Assembly: GCF_000165425.1 (NCBI RefSeq)
Contig: NW_001799034.1
Location: 100,794 to 164,793, forward strand
Source of the DNA: Paramecium tetraurelia
Lineage: Eukaryota; Ciliophora; Oligohymenophorea; Peniculida; Parameciidae
Direction: 5' to 3'
DNA: 64,000 bases
Notes under the pieces: model-generated
What the model was told of the DNA's origin: nothing
What the model saw: only the letters and a program-made list of their open reading frames with translations
Databases searched by the model: none
In this document: positions 24,423 through 36,300 of the stretch, one piece after another
Numbering within the stretch: the first letter of the stretch is position 1
How the letters are laid out: each line of letters opens with the position of its first letter
Translations under genes and position numbers: made by a program

Positions 24423-25752
24423 TCATTCAAATGTTTTATTTTGGAAACTGAAAACCCTAACTTTGCTTTGTTATTAGGAGGTTTTGGACAGATCAGAGCT
24501 GATTCTTAAAGAACTTTATTTTTTGGACAGACTAGATTGGCTGTTGTACAATAATGGATGATTGAGTGTGGGAGTTTGATCCATTAATGAGCATTCCATT
24601 TAATTAGCGATGTTCTCTAATGAAACAATATTCAATTAAGCTATTTGTTGAAGAAACAGATTGATAGCAAAATCTAATTGAGTTTTAGTTTCCAAAGTTT
24701 TTTCAATTAAAAGCATCGTTTTCTGCATTCCAATTTAAGTGATAACAGTATTAAGTAAATTCTTGAAATTTTAGACTTGCTAGTCTTCAAGATTAGGCTG
24801 ATCTGCCAATAATTCTTTTAAATAGCAATTCTTAAGTTGTTCATTTAACAGTTCCTATAGTTGATATATAAAGTACTTCATCTTAGATAAATCCGATGTA
24901 GACGATTTAGCATAAAGGGAGACCACCAACATTGATTTTCTAGATTTCGATTTATCTGAAAATATGATTATGGTTATGTGAAAAGGGACTCAGGAAAGCA
25001 CATAAATCATTAGTCTAAATTTTGGATGGTAGGACGATAACGATGTTTTCTGATAGTTCCAACGCTTTTTATAAGTAATTCTTGAGATTTGAATCTAGGA
25101 GGAAGGAGTTGAGAAATTGATATTGTATTATGATTGCATCTGCCTTTTCTTGTCTTTCGAAAAAGGAAGTCAAATATATGTTCTACACTTGCGTTGAGTA
25201 ATAGTGAAATTATTAAATATTATATTTGGCATTGTCATTTTCATCAATGGAGTAGGAATCCACTTACGCAGCATTTGATTAAGCGATTTCAATGGACAAG
25301 GTTCCAGGCCCAGTTATTGCATCTACAATTAGGTTTTTGGTGAATTAAGTTATTCGTTTAGCCAAATATTATGTAACACAAAAAGGAAGAACCGATATCG
25401 ATTATTCATGGGTTATTATTAATTCGTGCATGTAGGGGAAAATGTAAGGCATCAGTTCTTTCAGTTGTGCAGGATTGAGCGAGGATCTGTCAATGAATAT
25501 AGAATGCACATCTTTGGAAATGCTTTTAATTTTTTGGCCTGACTTTTTCAGGAGGAAATTGTGTAAGGTTACCTTGGCTGGAGACAAAGAATTTTGGAGG
25601 CCGTGGAAAGCAAAGGGCGATTGATATTTCTCATTTGTGATGAGAGGTTGGGTTTATTATTTTTATTTTTTGCCAAAGCAACAGTTAATTTTCTGGAGAA
25701 AGTTTTAACAACACGATAACTTGGCTTATTTATTTTTGTTATTATTGTTCAT
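24423..25752 (-). CDS. TGS1-like methyltransferase fold lacking catalytic motif (probable pseudoenzyme)
   Basis: ATG 25752 to TGA 24423, with one 22-nt intron (GTACTT...CTATAG); 436 codons, exact. Residues 90-330 follow trimethylguanosine synthase: a FCVTQYLAKRI helix, motif I-like LIVDAITGPGTLSIEIAQ, an acidic strand end (YSIDENDNAKYN), then IVIVLPSKI. Active TGS1 has a DxFxGxGGN loop and a PPWGG motif whose Trp stacks on the cap. Here the loop is DAITGPGTLS and the PPWGG position reads QYQF. I infer a fold that no longer methylates m7G caps, perhaps regulatory. The C-terminus is Gln/Leu-rich and unique. Its 3' end lies 20 bases from the bZIP stop. Confidence 0.7.
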
Positions 25753-25773
25753 GAATTAATTTAAATATATATT

Positions 25774-26073
25774 TCATTATTTAGTTACTTTTTGTTTGAT
25801 TTTATTCTTGAGTATGGACGGCGAAGACTATTTAGCTAGTGGAGAGGGTGATTTGTAGGATTGATGTCGTTTCGAGGCTCTATCGAAAATCCACACTTGA
25901 TTTTGTAGACTGAATCTAAGGGTCTTCATGGGTTTGCCCTTGCTTTCTTCAGTGTTCAAGATTTATCCGAGATCATCTTTGTCCGATTCAGGGACTGGAG
26001 TATCTGAATCATCCCCATCAGTTTTAATGAGTTTCTCACTCACTTATTGTTGTGCCTATCCAATACAGCTCAT
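25774..26073 (-). CDS. Small acidic/basic protein, 99 residues, unknown
   Basis: ATG 26073 to TGA 25774, intronless. The N-terminal half is acidic (DGDDSDTPVPESDKDD). The second half has a beta-like TLRFSLQNQVWIFD segment followed by a Ser/Pro/Lys tail (KSPSPLAKQSSPSILKNK). The SILK piece resembles the (S/G)ILK docking motif for protein phosphatase 1, an inference from four residues. It lies 22 bases upstream of the TGS1-like gene start on the same strand. Confidence 0.6.
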
Positions 26074-26196
26074 GGGAGCTATTATATAATTAGATATTTA
26101 TTTGATTTATAATAATGTGTAGAATTTACTACTGGATAAGAAATTATGATAACTAATCATGATTGTGTATATTGATGTATTCTCAAATATATCATT

Positions 26197-28525
26197 TCAT
26201 TTCTCTGCTTTTGCGAAATGTTTTTGACATGAAATTAGTAAACAGAAACTGTAAATCAGATACGGAATCAAGGGACAAGCGTTGCTCTCCTCGGTGGCAC
26301 AAGCGTAAGTGTCTCCAGACACATACATCAAATAGTGATGATCCTTTCTATTATCCTGAACTACAAACTCAATTCAATGTCATACTTTCATTGTACACCC
26401 TTGAGTTTTCCAGAGTCGTGCCCTTGATCAGTCCAGTGTATTGAATCAGGAATGTGGCAATGCAAGCCCCGATCATAATGGCCACACTTCCAGCATGTCC
26501 CAAAATCGATCCAAACATCAATATCATTATTGTAACGAACAAAACATTATATGCAACATACAACATACTATGAGTGTACTTGAACTTGGTGAATTCAATT
26601 ATTCTTATATCTTTCAAGTAATTGAGTTTTCCTTCTGCCTCATCAGATGGTTGGAAAATGAACTATTTATTAAATTATCAATTACATAGCTTTTTGCAAC
26701 GTTGATAATTCCCCAAATGTTGATGCCTCTACATACAAACATTATACTGAAACCAATGAACAATCCCAAAAATCCTTCATTTTTTACAAACAATGAATTC
26801 AATGCAGTTGGATATTAATAGAGTTGAGCACCAATTATTCCAATGCATACCAGGAATGCTGTACCTGCATTAGTGGCTTTAAGGAAAACCATGTAATTCT
26901 TGGCTTCCCAATAGATCTAAAAGATTTTGCCTTGCACGTCTGATATGAAGTGAGCAAAACATGTTAATTTATAAGAATCGGAGGAATTGCAACCAATGAA
27001 GAATATGACTCCGTAGATGATAAATAAAGATATGTAACCAGAAGCTGCAAATAACAATCCAGCAAATCCTTCAATTGAATAGACTATTGATATCAATAGG
27101 AACATCAAGATAGTTGGAATAGCAGAAAATAAATCTCCCAAATAATTTGAGTAGATCAAATTCATTGGCAATATACGATCACTTGTTGCTAATCCCTATT
27201 TGATCATAATAATTTACCATATTTCTGACATTAGGGCATCCATGAGATGTGTACCATTCGAACAAACTGATATGAAGTACATTAAATATCAATCCTAACA
27301 AATAACACCAACAAGCATGCATATTTGATTTACCCTCAAAATCAATGTCCTTTGTATTTTCACCTTTGAGGGTAAACTTATCAATAAGAAATGAAAAAGG
27401 GAATGAAACATGAATAATGAACGAAATCAAAGCAGCAATAATGACTTACCATCTCACATTGAGGGCAGCAAATGACCCAGTCTCCTAGTCTGCACACATT
27501 GTTTTTAAAAAATAGCATACAATAGATCCTAAATATCCAATGCATACCAAATAGATTGGTCCCAAAATAAAAGCACTTCTGTTTTTGCTATCCAACACTT
27601 CAGGACTATTGATAACAATTTATGAAACAGCACAACATAAGAAAACCAGTACAAATCCTGTGTCGAGGAAGTTCACAATTGCATTTCCAGCTTATTAAGA
27701 TACCATGTATGCTAATCTAGTCAATTGTGAGATATTGTTATTGCCAACACTCAAATTTAAGTCAGCTCTTATTAAACCAAATGAAGCAGTCTTCATTGAT
27801 CTACACATCATAGATATACCCTCTCTATACACGAATCCTCCCAGTATCATTCCCATCAAGAATCCAATCATCAATATTGATACTTTCTCGTATTCTTCTT
27901 TCTTCATGTCTCCTCCCCAAGCAGCCACATTGAAGTAATACATTAAGACATACATGCCAAATAGCAAACTAAACAATAAACTCACTATTGCAAAACCACT
28001 TTAGTACATGTATCCGAAGCTCTCCTCCTTCGAAAATTGTGACTTTATAATTGCTACATATTTATACTTATATCAAAGCTCTTGTCAACGATTTACTATT
28101 TGTCGTAGTAACATAATATGCAAATAACATCACAGTCACAGCGCCTAAAATTGCATTGAACATAAATGAGAATGGATAGTCGATAAACCAAATATCCACA
28201 ACCAAAAAAAATAGAAATAAGAGTAGAATCATATACAAAAATTGTGCTAGCCACAATCCACCTATTGATGTTTCTATTAAATCCACAATTCCTGATAAAT
28301 ATTATGGTTCTATTGTTGGCCTATAAGAACTAGGCTAAATATCATCCACTCCTAAGAGCCCTCTCAGTTGATCACTTACAAAGTCTTATTCATCTTTATA
28401 TTGCACCGTAAAACCCTTTTAATAATGCTATCATTTCTTACTTATGCTATCAAATGCACAAAATACCAAACTATCCCCACTATACAGATTAAAATTATCA
28501 CTACTAGCGATCCTAACCAACCCAT
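26197..28525 (-). CDS. Membrane pyrophosphatase (V-PPase) homologue without catalytic motifs
   Basis: ATG 28525 to TGA 26197. Five introns of 26, 25, 22, 23 and 25 nt leave 736 codons, near the family's usual 750-770. About 14-16 hydrophobic helices follow the V-PPase order, with landmarks FNAILGAVTV...TTTNSKSLTRA, FLMGMILGGFVYREG, FEWYTSHGCPNVRNM, HFISDVQGKIF, ATNAGTAFLV and VSGDTYACATEE. In working enzymes these sites read DVGADLVGKVE, DNVGDNVGD, ISDNAGG and GDTIGDPLKDT and bind Mg-pyrophosphate. Here nearly all those aspartates are gone, so proton pumping by pyrophosphate hydrolysis is unlikely. The open frame and intact splice sites argue against a dead gene. I infer a membrane pseudoenzyme. 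Confidence 0.75.
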
Positions 28526-28612
28526 TGATAAAAACGAATAAAAATTAATTTATTATATATCAATACCAGCAAACCTTTGCCAACTCAAAATATTCTCTAT
28601 TAACTGAATTAT

Positions 28613-29222
28613 TCAACACCACTCATCCTAATAAAGAACCAGTGTAATACAATAGGTGGGAGAATTCACTAAAATCTTATTCACCTCCAAAATTAATGCT
28701 CTAAACCAATTTAAAAAATATAAAAGAATTAGGCTTATGAACCAATCCAGATAACTTAATATATGAATCATACATCTCAATCTTAATACGTTCAACAATA
28801 ATATTCGAAAATATTGCTCATTTAAAATTGATTAAAAACATTAGAGCCAATTTGAGACTATATTGCCATAAATTCTAATAGTAATTTAAAAATTGATCTC
28901 AATTATCATTCGGAATCTTCAAACAATAAGTAATTAAATTATCTTATGAGAAAGTAATATTTATGATTTTGAATATCCTTAAAATTATTGAATATATAAT
29001 AATACACCACTTTGCAGTAAGTAATAGAGATATAATAATAATATCTTAATAAAATTCAATTTAAATCTCCAGATGAATTTAATGTATGATTTAGACATAG
29101 TAAGTACTTAATTGTCTTTGCTAAATACTTTTGGATTGCCTCCAATCATAGGGTTTAATAAAAAAGTTTTGAGTAATTAGTTTAGGAATCAGACTAAGAT
29201 CTGCTGTTGTCGTTTCTTTCAT
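28613..29222 (-). CDS. Possible membrane protein, unknown
   Basis: From ATG 29222 to TGA 28613, two proposed introns, 22 nt (GTATTT...TTAAG) and an in-phase 27 nt (GTTTG...TTGAG) that removes a TGA, give 187 codons. The product starts with a polar segment (TTTADLSLIPKLITQNFF) and then has several hydrophobic stretches (IKILLLYLYYLL, LDWFISLILLYFLNWF). Other frames in this stretch also look partly protein-like, so the model is uncertain and a decaying gene is possible. It sits just upstream of the V-PPase homologue on the same strand. Confidence 0.35.
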
Positions 29223-29298
29223 AATTGAGTATATATTTTATGATATATTTGTATAATTTTTAACGGAAAAAAAAGCATAATTAAATTCTGTTTGTAAA

Positions 29299-30013
29299 AT
29301 GAATTACCATTATCCTGCCTATCCAACTCCTCAAGCTTCAACTAACTTTATAAACTGCGTTCTTGATTTTGATAGTAAACTCTACATCGGAGATGCTCAA
29401 GCTTTTCAAAATTATCAGAATTATGATGTCAAAGCCATAATATCTTTCTCCACAGAACAAAGTAAACATTCTACTAACTGATTAACTAGATTTCCAAGCT
29501 AATTCAGATGCCGATCAAATGGTTTTGCAAGTAAACGACCGTCCATAATGTGATATCTCTGGATATTTTGAGAAAACCAATAAATTTATCAACAAACATA
29601 TGGATGAGAATCACAACGTACTTGTTCACTGTGTGGCAGGGAAATCTAGATCTGCCACTATTGTGTTGGCCTATCTGATGTTCTCTCAAGATTGGACCTT
29701 GTAGGAAGCGTTGATATACTTAAAAAGTGTGAGACCCTTGGTTTGTCCCAATCCTGGATTCATCAGATAGTTGTTGAAATATGAAGAGAAACTATTCGGT
29801 AAGGTCAGAAGCAATTTAACTCATGAGATTACACCGTATTTCAATGTCTAAAAGGCAGACACTATAATACCAGAAGGGCCAGCGGTGGGAAGGAATTATC
29901 TGAGTGATTAGAATGCTTATAGCAGGAGATCCTCGTTTGTTTCGCCCCCATCTCAACTCATGGGACACTAGAGGTCGTATTAGCAATTGCAATATGGATG
30001 GAGATATTATTGA
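29299..30013 (+). CDS. Dual-specificity protein phosphatase
   Basis: ATG 29299 to TGA 30011-30013, one 28-nt intron (GTAAAC...ACTAG), 228 residues. The core holds LYIGDAQAF at the start of the domain and the active-site loop VHCVAGKSRSATIVLAYLM, a canonical HCxxGxSRS. A conserved VRPLVCPNPGF segment follows. Proteins of this class remove phosphate from Tyr and Ser/Thr residues, often of MAP kinases. All catalytic residues are visible, so it should be active. The last 60 residues are Ser/Gln-rich with no domain, perhaps regulatory. No targeting signal is seen. Confidence 0.92.
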
Positions 30014-30120
30014 ATGAATTCTTTATTAATATTATTTGGTTTGCTTTTTACTTAAATGAAAAATATTTTTATATAGTTAACGAAGTTGTTATTAATTTTA
30101 ATAATTTGTAAATAACACAA

Positions 30121-30423
30121 ATGGTAAACTCTACAATATTAAGCAACACGAAACAAATACGAGGATTTAGCTTCTAATTGAAGAAACCAAAAGCATAGAA
30201 ATCAATTTCCATTGCATCTTAAAGAATAAGAAGAGGCTTTTCTTTTGTAGTTGAGTAATGGAAAATTAGTAAATTTTAATCACAGCTTTTTTCGCAAAAC
30301 GAGTCGCTTATTCAATCGTCCATCTCAATGGCAAGTTAGGATATTTCAATTATGAACTCGGACTTTAGCATTGCCAAGAAGATTCGTGGTTTCAGTTTTG
30401 TTAGGAACAAGAAGCAATTATGA
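30121..30423 (+). CDS. Small protein with three RGFSF repeats
   Basis: ATG 30121 to TGA 30421-30423, 100 residues, no intron. The protein contains three spaced copies of RGFSF: QIRGFSFQLKK, RIRRGFSFVVEQ and KIRGFSFVRNKK. Ser/Ile/Gln-rich linkers (SISIASQ, SSISMASQDIS) lie between them. The repeats are short, basic-aromatic and evenly placed, as in peptide motifs recognised by a partner or a kinase (RxxS-like sites). I do not recognise the family. It lies about 110 bases downstream of the phosphatase on the same strand. Confidence 0.55.
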
Positions 30424-30425
30424 AT

Positions 30426-30864
30426 ATGACTAGCATATTATAATCAACTTTTATATTTTTTATCTAATCCTTAATAATTGAAAGAAAGTGCACTGCTTAT
30501 TCTAAGAAATACGAATGGTTCTATTAAACAACAAAAATTGTATAATCCTAATCAGACATGCAACAAAAATTCTATGAGTGATTCAATGGGTAACACTTAA
30601 TCTTTAGATAAACACATCATTGAATCCTCATTTTCTTTGATAAAGACGACCTATTCGATAAGGAACAATTGTATTGGTAGATTAGAAACAAAATTTTATG
30701 TACTATTCGAAATAAATTAAAATAGCAAACCCTCTCTTGATCAATCTCAAAAAGAATAAGTGGAAGACAGGAAATTGAGATAACAGCCTAATTTTGGATT
30801 GAAATCTAAAATTCTAATAGGAGTGATGGTATAATATAAAATTAATGTTGACACTTGCCTTTGA
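30426..30864 (+). CDS. Hypothetical protein, 139 residues
   Basis: ATG 30426, three bases after the previous stop, to TGA 30862-30864. A 19-nt intron (GTGCAC...CTAAG) is needed to join the first 21 codons to the rest and gives 140 codons. The product is Gln/Asn/Ser-rich (SMGNTQSLDKHII, KPSLDQSQKEQ) and has no domain. The GTG-start intron and the tight spacing make the model doubtful. Confidence 0.35.
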
Positions 30865-31170
30865 ATAATATATGATTCATTCAGGTTAAAACAGTTATCT
30901 CTAAATGGTTCTCTCAATAAAAAGAGGAAGTTTTAATTATTTTCTATAAATAAATAATGATTGGAAATCATTTTATACAAATGGGATTTTGTGTAGTGGA
31001 ACTGGAAACAGAAAATAAGTTTAATGATTTATGGTGTTCTAAAGAATGAGTTTTTGTTTTAGTGTTAAGATTATATGCGATGGGATGTGATGTCAGTAGG
31101 GGGTGATATATTTTTGAGAATTTTGCAATAAAATAATTGATTTTATTAATAAAATAAATATATTTATAAG
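30865..31170. other. Intergenic, AT-rich
   Basis: About 300 bases before the cyclic-nucleotide-binding gene. The minus-strand ORF here (31186-30968) lacks domain character. Probably promoter DNA. Confidence 0.45.
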
Positions 31171-32888
31171 ATGGAGGATGTAACAATTTAAAATTCTCTA
31201 GGAATTAATTAGGTAATTAAAGAAACCCTTTGAAAAAAGAAGTGAGGATGATTTATATCCAATTGAGAGGATGGTTAGGAAGATCGAGTTCTTTCAAAAA
31301 TATTTTGCAGATCAAAGAGATCTGAATTTTAGTTATTACTTCGAACATGAATACGCAACTTAAAATACATCCATAATAAACATAGATTCAGTCGGAGACA
31401 AATTCTATATAATTCTTTAGGGACAGGTGGGCATATATTTTAAGCCTAATTTTATGGAGGACAAGGTGTCATCCACTAAGTTGTTGGAGAAGGTGAAAAT
31501 GAGATTTCGATAAGCAGTTAACAACAACAAGTTTAAGGATTACTAGATAAATAAGATATCGTCTCAACAATCGGATTTGGCTTTATTAAAAATCTTGTTA
31601 CCTGGGTAGTCATTTGGTGAAACTGCTTTAGTGCACAATAGACCCAGGGATTTCAAAGCAGTGGCATTATAACCATGTCATTTTGCCGTTTTAAGAAGAT
31701 AATACTTTAAGGAGGTGGTAAGGATTGGCTAGGAGAAATCTTCGATGAAGGAGATGGGGTTTTTTGCAAATTTGGAGATTTTTGAGGGATGGAATGTGAA
31801 TTCGATATACTAGGTTTACAAGGTGTTGGAATAGAGGAGTTATAGGATGGGAGATGTTGTGTATGCATCAGGGGAGAATGCAAATGCGATTTACTTGGTA
31901 AAGGAAGGAGCTGTGGATGTATGCAATGATATCATTTAAGTTGTAACAAGTATTTGTGGAGGAGAAGGAGGAGTTGGAGACGAGGTCGGCTTCTCCATTT
32001 ATGAAGTAGAGAGGGAAGAGTTTGTAGAGGAAGATTGCAACGTTGAGTAAACACCAGTTCTTGGGATTAGAAGATATTCACAGTTAAGAGCAGAAGCACA
32101 GATTCACTTGTGTTAGTTCTAGTTCAGACACAATCCTAATTATTATACCAGTGGAATTGTATATGAAGAAAATCTACAGTCAGCCTACTAGTCAATCGTA
32201 CGTTAAGGAGTTTATATAAGTTTAATGCAAGTACCAAGATCAACGAGTATTTATTGATATTAATCAAAAGAATTCCTAATTGTAAATAGCAATCAATTCC
32301 CAAAGACAGCAATAGTAACAGATCTTTGCGAGAATAAATTAATAATAAAATGCCGACATGTTGGAGTTTTTTTTTAATTTGGAAGCGAGATTTAAGACAC
32401 TCACACAAGAACCAATGAAGAGGTTGCCAAAAAGCCAGATTGGAGAGAGATCCCAAAATTACAGTGCTCATGAACAGTATGTAGACAGAAGGTGTTTTAC
32501 GAGAGCCAAGGACAGATCTTTATAGGGGAAGGTCCAGACACAGAGTTTATACTAAAATTAAGCATATAGATAAGTGATTCATGAATCAAGGGTAATCGAG
32601 AAGAATTTGCCAAATCTGACTTCGTTTATTGATAAGAATTCGTCTGGCTTGCATCACTCGAAATCAACTTAAGTTAAATACAGGAGGAGGAGTCCATAGA
32701 AACAATAGCAATTACAATTTCAGAATGTTTAAACTACGTTGAATGAAGAGGAATAATAATTAATATCAAATATTCTTTCGAAGAGAGCAATTCAACCTAG
32801 AAAACATACTTCTGTGAAACGAGTGAAGTCAACTGAGGATTATACACACAGAAGGACTTTAAAATTCCAGGATTAGCCAAAGATCTGA
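31171..32888 (+). CDS. Cyclic-nucleotide-binding domain protein, two CNBDs
   Basis: ATG 31171 to TGA 32886-32888; introns of 22 nt (after codon 3) and 22 nt (GTATGCAATG...TTTAAG) leave 558 codons. A first CNBD spans about residues 25-150. Its phosphate-binding cassette is FGETALVHNRPRDF, with the Glu and Arg that contact the ribose and phosphate of cAMP/cGMP. A second domain begins FFANLEIF...RMGDVVYASGENANAIYLV, but its cassette is replaced by a charged insert and looks unable to bind. The C-terminal 250 residues are Gln/Ser/Lys-rich and lack a kinase domain. It could be a PKA/PKG-like regulatory or sensor protein. Confidence 0.85.
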
Positions 32889-33026
32889 GCATATTTGCCT
32901 ATGGATTAATTAACTGATATAATTAGTAATTAATAAAATCCTATTGTGTATAATTAAAGCTAGTTATATATTCCTTCATATATCTTGATCCTTGGGGTCA
33001 GTTTCTGTTTAGGACATCGACAGTCA

Positions 33027-33236
33027 ATGGGTGAGTTGAAAAAGGTTGAGCCATTTGGGGTTTAAATAAGGGGAAGGAGAGAAAAACAAAGATATGGAAT
33101 TCAGTACAAATTAGTTGAATAATAAATTTGTTAGAATGTATTGGGGAAAGGGCCTTAAGCAAACAGAAGATGGAACCAAAGATTGGTAAGTAGGTAGTTT
33201 AGGTGGATGAAATTCTGTATTTAATTGTAGGAATGA
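33027..33236 (+). CDS. Possible short ORF, 69 residues
   Basis: ATG 33027 to TGA 33234-33236. The product is Arg/Gln/Lys-rich (IRGRREKQRYGIQYKLVE). Base composition here is richer in G than true intergenic DNA nearby, which hints at coding or at a gene relic. No domain is recognised. It lies between the cyclic-nucleotide gene and the cysteine-rich gene. Confidence 0.28.
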
Positions 33237-33318
33237 ATAATAGAGGGGGGTAAATTCTTTAGTTTATATAGGATGTGAATTAAAGATTTTAGTTATTAAT
33301 AATTATATTGTATAAAAC

Positions 33319-36300
33319 ATGAAAGTTGAGACATTTTTATACATTCTGCTAATCTTAGGGTATTTCGGAGTGAATGGTTTAACAAATTAACCCGCTGGAG
33401 TACAAGCAACAGCACAAACCGACAGTCAACCTGCATATCTTTGTTCGACAGGTAATAATGAAGAATATACAATAGGCTATTTTTTCAATGATTAGATCTG
33501 TATGTCTTGCTTAACAGTTGCAGGAGGATTATGCACATGTAAAGCATATAATGGCTGTGATACTCTCACTTGCAATGATGGTTATTACTAAGTTGGATAG
33601 TATATTTAAATATCATATTATGTAGATCTTGCATCACAATTCCAGACACCAATTGCGCCAAAGGTGGTTTATCAGCCGACGGAACAAGCATAGTGTGTTA
33701 CTCATGCAAAGCAGGTTCGTCGACAACATTGATTGGTATATTTAATAATTATATAATAGGTGGAATATGTGTTTCGAATAATAATTGTTAAACCTTCGAT
33801 TTGAACACTGGTATTTGTACAAAATGTAATGATGGATTCTACAACGTAATGGCTGAATACACTCCCAGCGAATATTTCGATACAACAGCATCCACTTGGA
33901 CCTCATCTAATTATCCTCTTTATTTCCAAAATATCTAATAATGTAAGGCTTGCAATGCAGATGTCTCATGCAAAACTTGTAATTTCCTGTAATTATATTC
34001 ATGATTAATTAATCTAGTACTTAATGCACAGCCTGCATTGACAATTTCTATTTGAGTGGAACTAAATGTAATGCATGCATTACAGGATGTCAAAAATGTA
34101 ATGACTCTTCAACTTGTACAACTTGTATTTCAACTTCTTCACCACCATATTATTTAACAAATACAAACACTTGTATATAATGTTCTGGAATCTAATATTG
34201 GGATACTTAATAGAAAAAATGTGTTGATTGTACAACAATAGATCCCAATTGCACAGCATGTACTTCTAATACATGTACGACCTGTAGTGCTGGTAACTAT
34301 CCTGTCAATGGAACATGTAAAACATGTACAGGATACCCCACTACATGTTCAGCTTGTGATGCTAATGGTACTTGTACAAGTTGTACTTCAAATTCAGTAA
34401 TGTCTATTTTGGTTTAACAAAACAATACATGTAAAACATGTCCTACTAATTGTTATTCTGCATCAAATTGCTAATTCAACTCATAAAACAATACTACAAT
34501 TTGTACTTTATGTCAAGATCTTTACTATGTTAATGCTTCAGGACAATGTGCTTTGTGTGATTCAGCTGGAGAAAGTAATGCTTTGAGATGTCACTATGAT
34601 GCAACTGTTACTGGTAACATAGTTTACACCTAATGTAAATCCCCTTACTTCTTGGCTAATAACAAATGTACTCAAGCATAATCTACTAACACTTGTGCCA
34701 AATTACAAGTAATAGATAGTCAAACTCAATTAAGTAACTAAAACTGTGCTGAATGCTGGCCTGGATATATTCAAAGTGGTGCTACTTGTTTCCAATGTAA
34801 TAATTGCCAATCTGGAAGCTGTTCATTAAATACAAGCAACTAACCATCATGTACTCTATGTGTTGATGGATACTATGCTGATACAAATCAAAATTGTCAA
34901 TCCTGTATTTCCAATTGTACTTCATGCAGTGGATCCGGGATCGGAGATTGTACAAATTGCTAAGCTGGTTATTTCAAGGGAACCACTTCATGCACAGCTT
35001 GTACTGTTGACAGCAACAATCATGCAACTTGTTTGGTTTGCTAAGATGCTACCAACTGTTCCAGTTGCATAAATGGCTACTATGTTTCAAATGGTTTATG
35101 TTTGGCCTGTTAATATGGATGTAGTTAATGTACTACCCCAGGAAACGTATGCACAGCATGTATCAACGGATACTACTTATAAAATGGAGGTTGTGTTCAA
35201 GACAATGGAAATTGCTATTCCACTGATAAGCAGAATGTCCTCACCACAATCCAAGCAAATTAAACCAATGGTTGTTAGATCTGTAATTATGGTTTCTACT
35301 TGACCAGTGGATGGCTAACTTAATAAACCTCATCATAGATTCAAGATTATGTTTGCATGTAATGTGTCTATCCTTAAACTGCTGTATTTTTATTTGTTTT
35401 TAATCTTTTTAGTTTGTTTGCAGAACCAACCCATAAGATGTTTCTGTATAATCCGTGTAACCCACAGTAACCTCCCTCACACCTAGCAGTCAATACTTTG
35501 CCAAGGGTTCAGTTGTTACTACTATTTCCAATTTCGGATTATTAGATACAAGATACACCTAAGCCACATGTGCCCCTGGATACTTCTGGACCAATCAAAG
35601 TTGTATGCCTTGCATGTCAGTAACTAATGGTACTTGCACATCATGCACTAATCTTACTGCTTGTACCCAAATTACATGTTCCACTAACTATTTCTTAACC
35701 ACAATCAATAACACTCAATTATGTGCACCCATACCAGCTGGATGCAGTGAATTAACATACTCAACTACTCTTCTTGCCTTAGCCTGTACAAAATGCAACA
35801 CTGGATACACTCTAGTCGGATCATCCATCTGTGTTTCAAATACTGGTTGTTAAACTGTTAATCCAAGCACTGGAATATGTACTCAATGTTCAGATGGCTT
35901 TTACTTCAATTGGGATTTCGTCTTGAATGCATAATAAAATCCTCCAACCACCAACACCAAATATTACTCCACATTCAATCAATTCTGTTCAGCATGTTAA
36001 GCAGGATGTTAGACTTGTCCATCCTAATACACCTGTACTTTATGTTTACCAGGATACTTCTGGTATTAATCAACAGTCACCTCTAACACTGGTGCATTTA
36101 TCAAATACAGTTCCAATTTGACATCAAATATTTCAGGATAATGTGTCACATGTCCTAAATACTGTTAGACTTGTACATCAGCTACTACTTGCAGTACTTG
36201 TTATCCCAATTTCTAACCAGATCCTAACTCAACTGTCGGTGCATGCATGTGTCCATCAGGATATAATTTAATTACTTCTGGTTCATCAATAACATGTATC

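Noticed and set aside
26197-27200. Apparent +1 and -1 frameshifts in the V-PPase homologue
   Set aside because: Introns of 22 nt (GTAAATTATTATG...ATAG) and 23 nt (GTAATTGATAAT...ATAG) remove both and leave an exact multiple of three, so the gene is intact.
32136-32471. Minus-strand ORF of 111 codons
   Set aside because: Antisense shadow of the cyclic-nucleotide-binding gene, with no domain of its own.
34860-35303. Two short ORFs within the surface-protein gene
   Set aside because: They are off-frame fragments of the large cysteine-rich gene; the CxxC repeats lie in the other frame with TAA/TAG as Gln.
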